DNA from: Candidatus Bipolaricaulota bacterium
Lineage (GTDB): Bacteria; Bipolaricaulota; Bipolaricaulia; Bipolaricaulales; Bipolaricaulaceae
Reading direction: 5' to 3'
DNA: 6,603 nt
Assembly: GCA_021159405.1 (NCBI GenBank)
Contig: JAGGRX010000161.1
Coordinates: 1 to 6,603 of the forward strand
The position numbers and the translations under genes are program-made. Within the stretch, counting starts at the first letter, position 1; each line of letters opens with the position of its first letter. The notes beneath the pieces are model-generated. The model saw nothing but the letters and a program-made list of their open reading frames with translations. It ran no database searches and was not told where the DNA came from. Positions 5,197 to 6,603 of the stretch are shown in pieces.

Positions 5197-6138
5197 TTAG
5201 GAACTGCGGACCTGCCAAGGATAACGGAACGTGCACGCAAGCTCGCCATCAGGGGCATACAGGTATGCCATATCTCCACCGTTGTCCCACATTAGGTAGC
5301 CGAACCAATTGAGGATAACCCGGGAGCTGCCGCAGCCCTGGCGCGTCTTGCGTTCGGGCTTGGGGATTCCCGGTCCGGTCCTGACTACGAGAACGCCACC
5401 AGGGGGCAAATGACAGCTCGGCCCAAGGGCCTCTTTAAACGCGATCACGTTCCGTCCCCTCCCGCCCTGCTCCCACTTTTTGTGGGCGCTTTCATCCATC
5501 AAAATCCAATCATCCCCAAGTTCGATGTCTGTCTCCCCTCGGCTTATGAGGTAAACCTCCTCCACGTCGCCCCAAAACCGGATTCCAGCTATGATAAGGT
5601 CCTGATTTGGGCAGAACTGAGGAAGCTCCCATAGCCCCCGGCGGTCAAAGGCGGCCTCGAGTTGCGCCTCCTGGAGCGGGTCCGCGTAGCGGACCGGGAA
5701 ACACCCCGCAGCCAGCTCCCGATCCACCACCTCCCGTACGTCCAGCATGGCCAGCCCTTCCCTGACCAGCGCCACCTGCACGGGGGCGGTTTGCAGCGTC
5801 TCCGCGAATACCCAGGAAAGGAGCCTTCCGTCTCTGTCCCTAAGGAAGCCCTCTCCCTGGGGCTCCACCTCCAGCCATACCTCCTTCCCCTGGACCAACA
5901 CGCTATTGCGCTCCCGGGCTTCTTCGGCCAGGGGTGCCCCCTCATCCGGGGCGTCTATCCCCACGTACCGCACGGTGTCTTTTGTTCCATCGGGTAGACG
6001 CACTTGTATGGAATCGCCGTCGATAACTTGGATCACCCAACAGGGACCGATCACGTAAGAGGGGGTTTGTACACACTGGGAGGTCCCGAGCGCGGCTAAG
6101 GACAGCACTAACACCAAGATCGCCCAGACACGCAGCAT
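5197..6138 (-). CDS. Exported staphylococcal-nuclease-like (thermonuclease) protein with C-terminal lamin-tail-like domain
   Basis: A 313-residue protein. Residues 1-20 are a signal peptide with a hydrophobic core (AILVLVLSLAAL); C22 is preceded by TSQ, not a good lipobox, so secretion rather than lipidation is favoured. Residues about 34-170 are an SNase domain: VIDGDSIQV (38-46) supplies Ca2+-binding aspartates (D40, D42), RYVGIDAP (57-64) gives R57 and D62 (equivalents of R35 and D40 in S. aureus nuclease), and RDGRLLSWV (102-110) gives R105 (R87 equivalent). LVREGLAML (124-132) and FDRRGLW (164-170) are typical. The position of catalytic E43 is D65, with E66 next to it. Residues about 181-306 resemble a lamin-tail (beta-sandwich) domain: GIRFWGDVEEVYLISRG, GDDWILMDES, LPPGGVLVVRTGPG, and a final LYAPDGELACTFRY. 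Seven cysteines suit disulfides outside the cytoplasm. The start has AGGAGG (complement of 6149-6154) about 10 nt upstream. It probably degrades extracellular or periplasmic nucleic acid. The lamin-tail call is moderate. Confidence 0.88.
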   Translation of the reverse strand: MLRVWAILVLVLSLAALGTSQCVQTPSYVIGPCWVIQVIDGDSIQVRLPDGTKDTVRYVGIDAPDEGAPLAEEARERNSVLVQGKEVWLEVEPQGEGFLRDRDGRLLSWVFAETLQTAPVQVALVREGLAMLDVREVVDRELAAGCFPVRYADPLQEAQLEAAFDRRGLWELPQFCPNQDLIIAGIRFWGDVEEVYLISRGETDIELGDDWILMDESAHKKWEQGGRGRNVIAFKEALGPSCHLPPGGVLVVRTGPGIPKPERKTRQGCGSSRVILNWFGYLMWDNGGDMAYLYAPDGELACTFRYPWQVRSS

Positions 6139-6181
6139 TTCCCCGCCACCTCCTGGGAAGAGATCTCAAGTGAACCCTAGC

Positions 6182-6204
6182 GCTTGCCCCGGTCCAGGGC
6201 AAGC
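6182..6204. other. Perfect hairpin in the coaX-nuclease intergenic region
   Basis: GCTTGCCC (6182-6189) and GGGCAAGC (6197-6204) form an 8-bp perfect stem with a 7-nt loop. On the minus strand it lies about 50 nt after the coaX stop and 44 nt before the nuclease ATG. No T-run follows on either strand, so it is not a standard intrinsic terminator. It could be a U-less terminator, an mRNA stability element or a nuclease 5'-leader structure. The rest of the 116-nt gap shows nothing clear. Confidence 0.6.
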
Positions 6205-6254
6205 CCAGACCACTGGATGAGCTTTGCGTCTTCGTGTCGTGGTGGTGAAATGGC

Positions 6255-6603
6255 CTAACGATTTCGGTCGGCGATCAGGCGCAGGCCTTCCAGGGTGAGC
6301 CAGGGGTCCACCTCCTGGATCTCCTCCACCAGGGGGGCGATGAGGGGGGCGTGGCCCCCGGTGGCGACCACCCGCGGCTCCCCTCCGAGCTCGGCCACAA
6401 GCCTCCCGATGAGCTCCCTCACCAGGCCCACGTAGCCGAAGACGAGGCCGGACTGCATGGCCTCAAGGGTGTTCTTCCCCAGGGCGCGGGAGGGTGGCTC
6501 AAGCGGCGCCTCGGGCAGCAGGGCCGCCCTGTGGGCCAGGGCCTCGGCCGCCACCCCAAGCCCGGGGGCGATGGCTACCCCCACCAAGGCCCCCGGCTCC
6601 TTC
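6255..6603 (-). CDS. coaX: Type III pantothenate kinase, C-terminal part (5'-partial)
   Basis: The frame is open to the right edge, so the N-terminal half (with the phosphate-binding DxGNT motif) lies outside. About 115 of the usual 250-260 residues are present. They carry the family C-terminal half: VGVAIAPGLGV (the GGxIxPG region), ALAHRAALLP, ALGKNTLEAMQSGLVFGYVGLV (the conserved GKNT...MQSG...GY block), RVVATGGHA (TGG) and a closing DPWLTLEGLRLIADRNR. Type III PanK phosphorylates pantothenate in the first step of CoA synthesis in the cytoplasm. It normally uses a monovalent cation and is not feedback-inhibited by CoA. Alternative starts inside this stretch (such as the TTG codon at 6587) would truncate a conserved segment and are not real. 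It lies upstream of the nuclease gene on the same strand, 116 nt apart. There is no evidence of a functional link to the lyase operon, although the lyase prosthetic group derives from dephospho-CoA. Confidence 0.95.
   Translation of the reverse strand, partial: KEPGALVGVAIAPGLGVAAEALAHRAALLPEAPLEPPSRALGKNTLEAMQSGLVFGYVGLVRELIGRLVAELGGEPRVVATGGHAPLIAPLVEEIQEVDPWLTLEGLRLIADRNR

Noticed and set aside
5001..5312. Open frames on both strands over the tRNA-Val gene and the nuclease 3' end
   Set aside because: They overlap the tRNA gene or the nuclease coding sequence, have no ribosome binding site and no recognisable protein.
6175..6204. Minus-strand TTGCCC - 17 bp - TAGGGT as a nuclease promoter
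   Set aside because: Only 4/6 and 3/6 matches, and the -35-like piece is simply an arm of the hairpin; too weak to call.

Overview
This is a GC-rich bacterial window. It has bacterial tRNA genes, a near-consensus sigma70-type promoter, strong GGAGG ribosome binding sites and tightly packed genes. The gene content (a citrate-lyase-type enzyme and an oxygen-sensitive [4Fe-4S] hydro-lyase) suggests an anaerobe, but the phylum cannot be fixed from the sequence. An uncultured thermophilic or clostridial-like lineage, or a group such as Bipolaricaulota, would fit; that is only an impression.

Bases 1-4857 form a plus-strand operon of five genes. The first is a citrate lyase gamma (acyl carrier, CitD) domain fused to the beta (lyase, CitE) subunit, with its N-terminus cut off by the window edge. 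It is followed by the alpha subunit (CitF, 11-nt overlap), a small HD-domain protein (ATGA overlap), a small DUF6506-like protein, and the large subunit of an aconitase/3-isopropylmalate dehydratase (LeuC)-type hydro-lyase. CitDE and CitF make up the catalytic core of a biotin-independent lyase that works through an acyl-thioester on a CoA-like prosthetic group. Pairing such a lyase with a LeuC-type hydratase fits two routes. One acts on citrate (isomerisation plus cleavage). The other is the methylaspartate route of glutamate fermentation (mesaconate to citramalate to acetate plus pyruvate). I consider the second a serious possibility. The hydratase small subunit and the prosthetic-group genes (citC, citG, citX) are not in the window.

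Bases 4892-5118 hold a two-tRNA transcription unit. A TTGACC/TATAAT promoter with 17-bp spacing fires almost directly at the 5' end of tRNA-Cys(GCA), which is followed by tRNA-Val(GAC). An 8-bp tandem repeat built on the palindrome ACCGGT lies between them.

Bases 5197-6603 are on the minus strand. They carry an exported thermonuclease-like protein (staphylococcal nuclease domain plus a lamin-tail-like domain) and, upstream of it, the C-terminal part of a type III pantothenate kinase (CoaX) that runs off the right edge. A perfect 8-bp hairpin lies between these two genes. No stretch over 300 bases lacks a gene.
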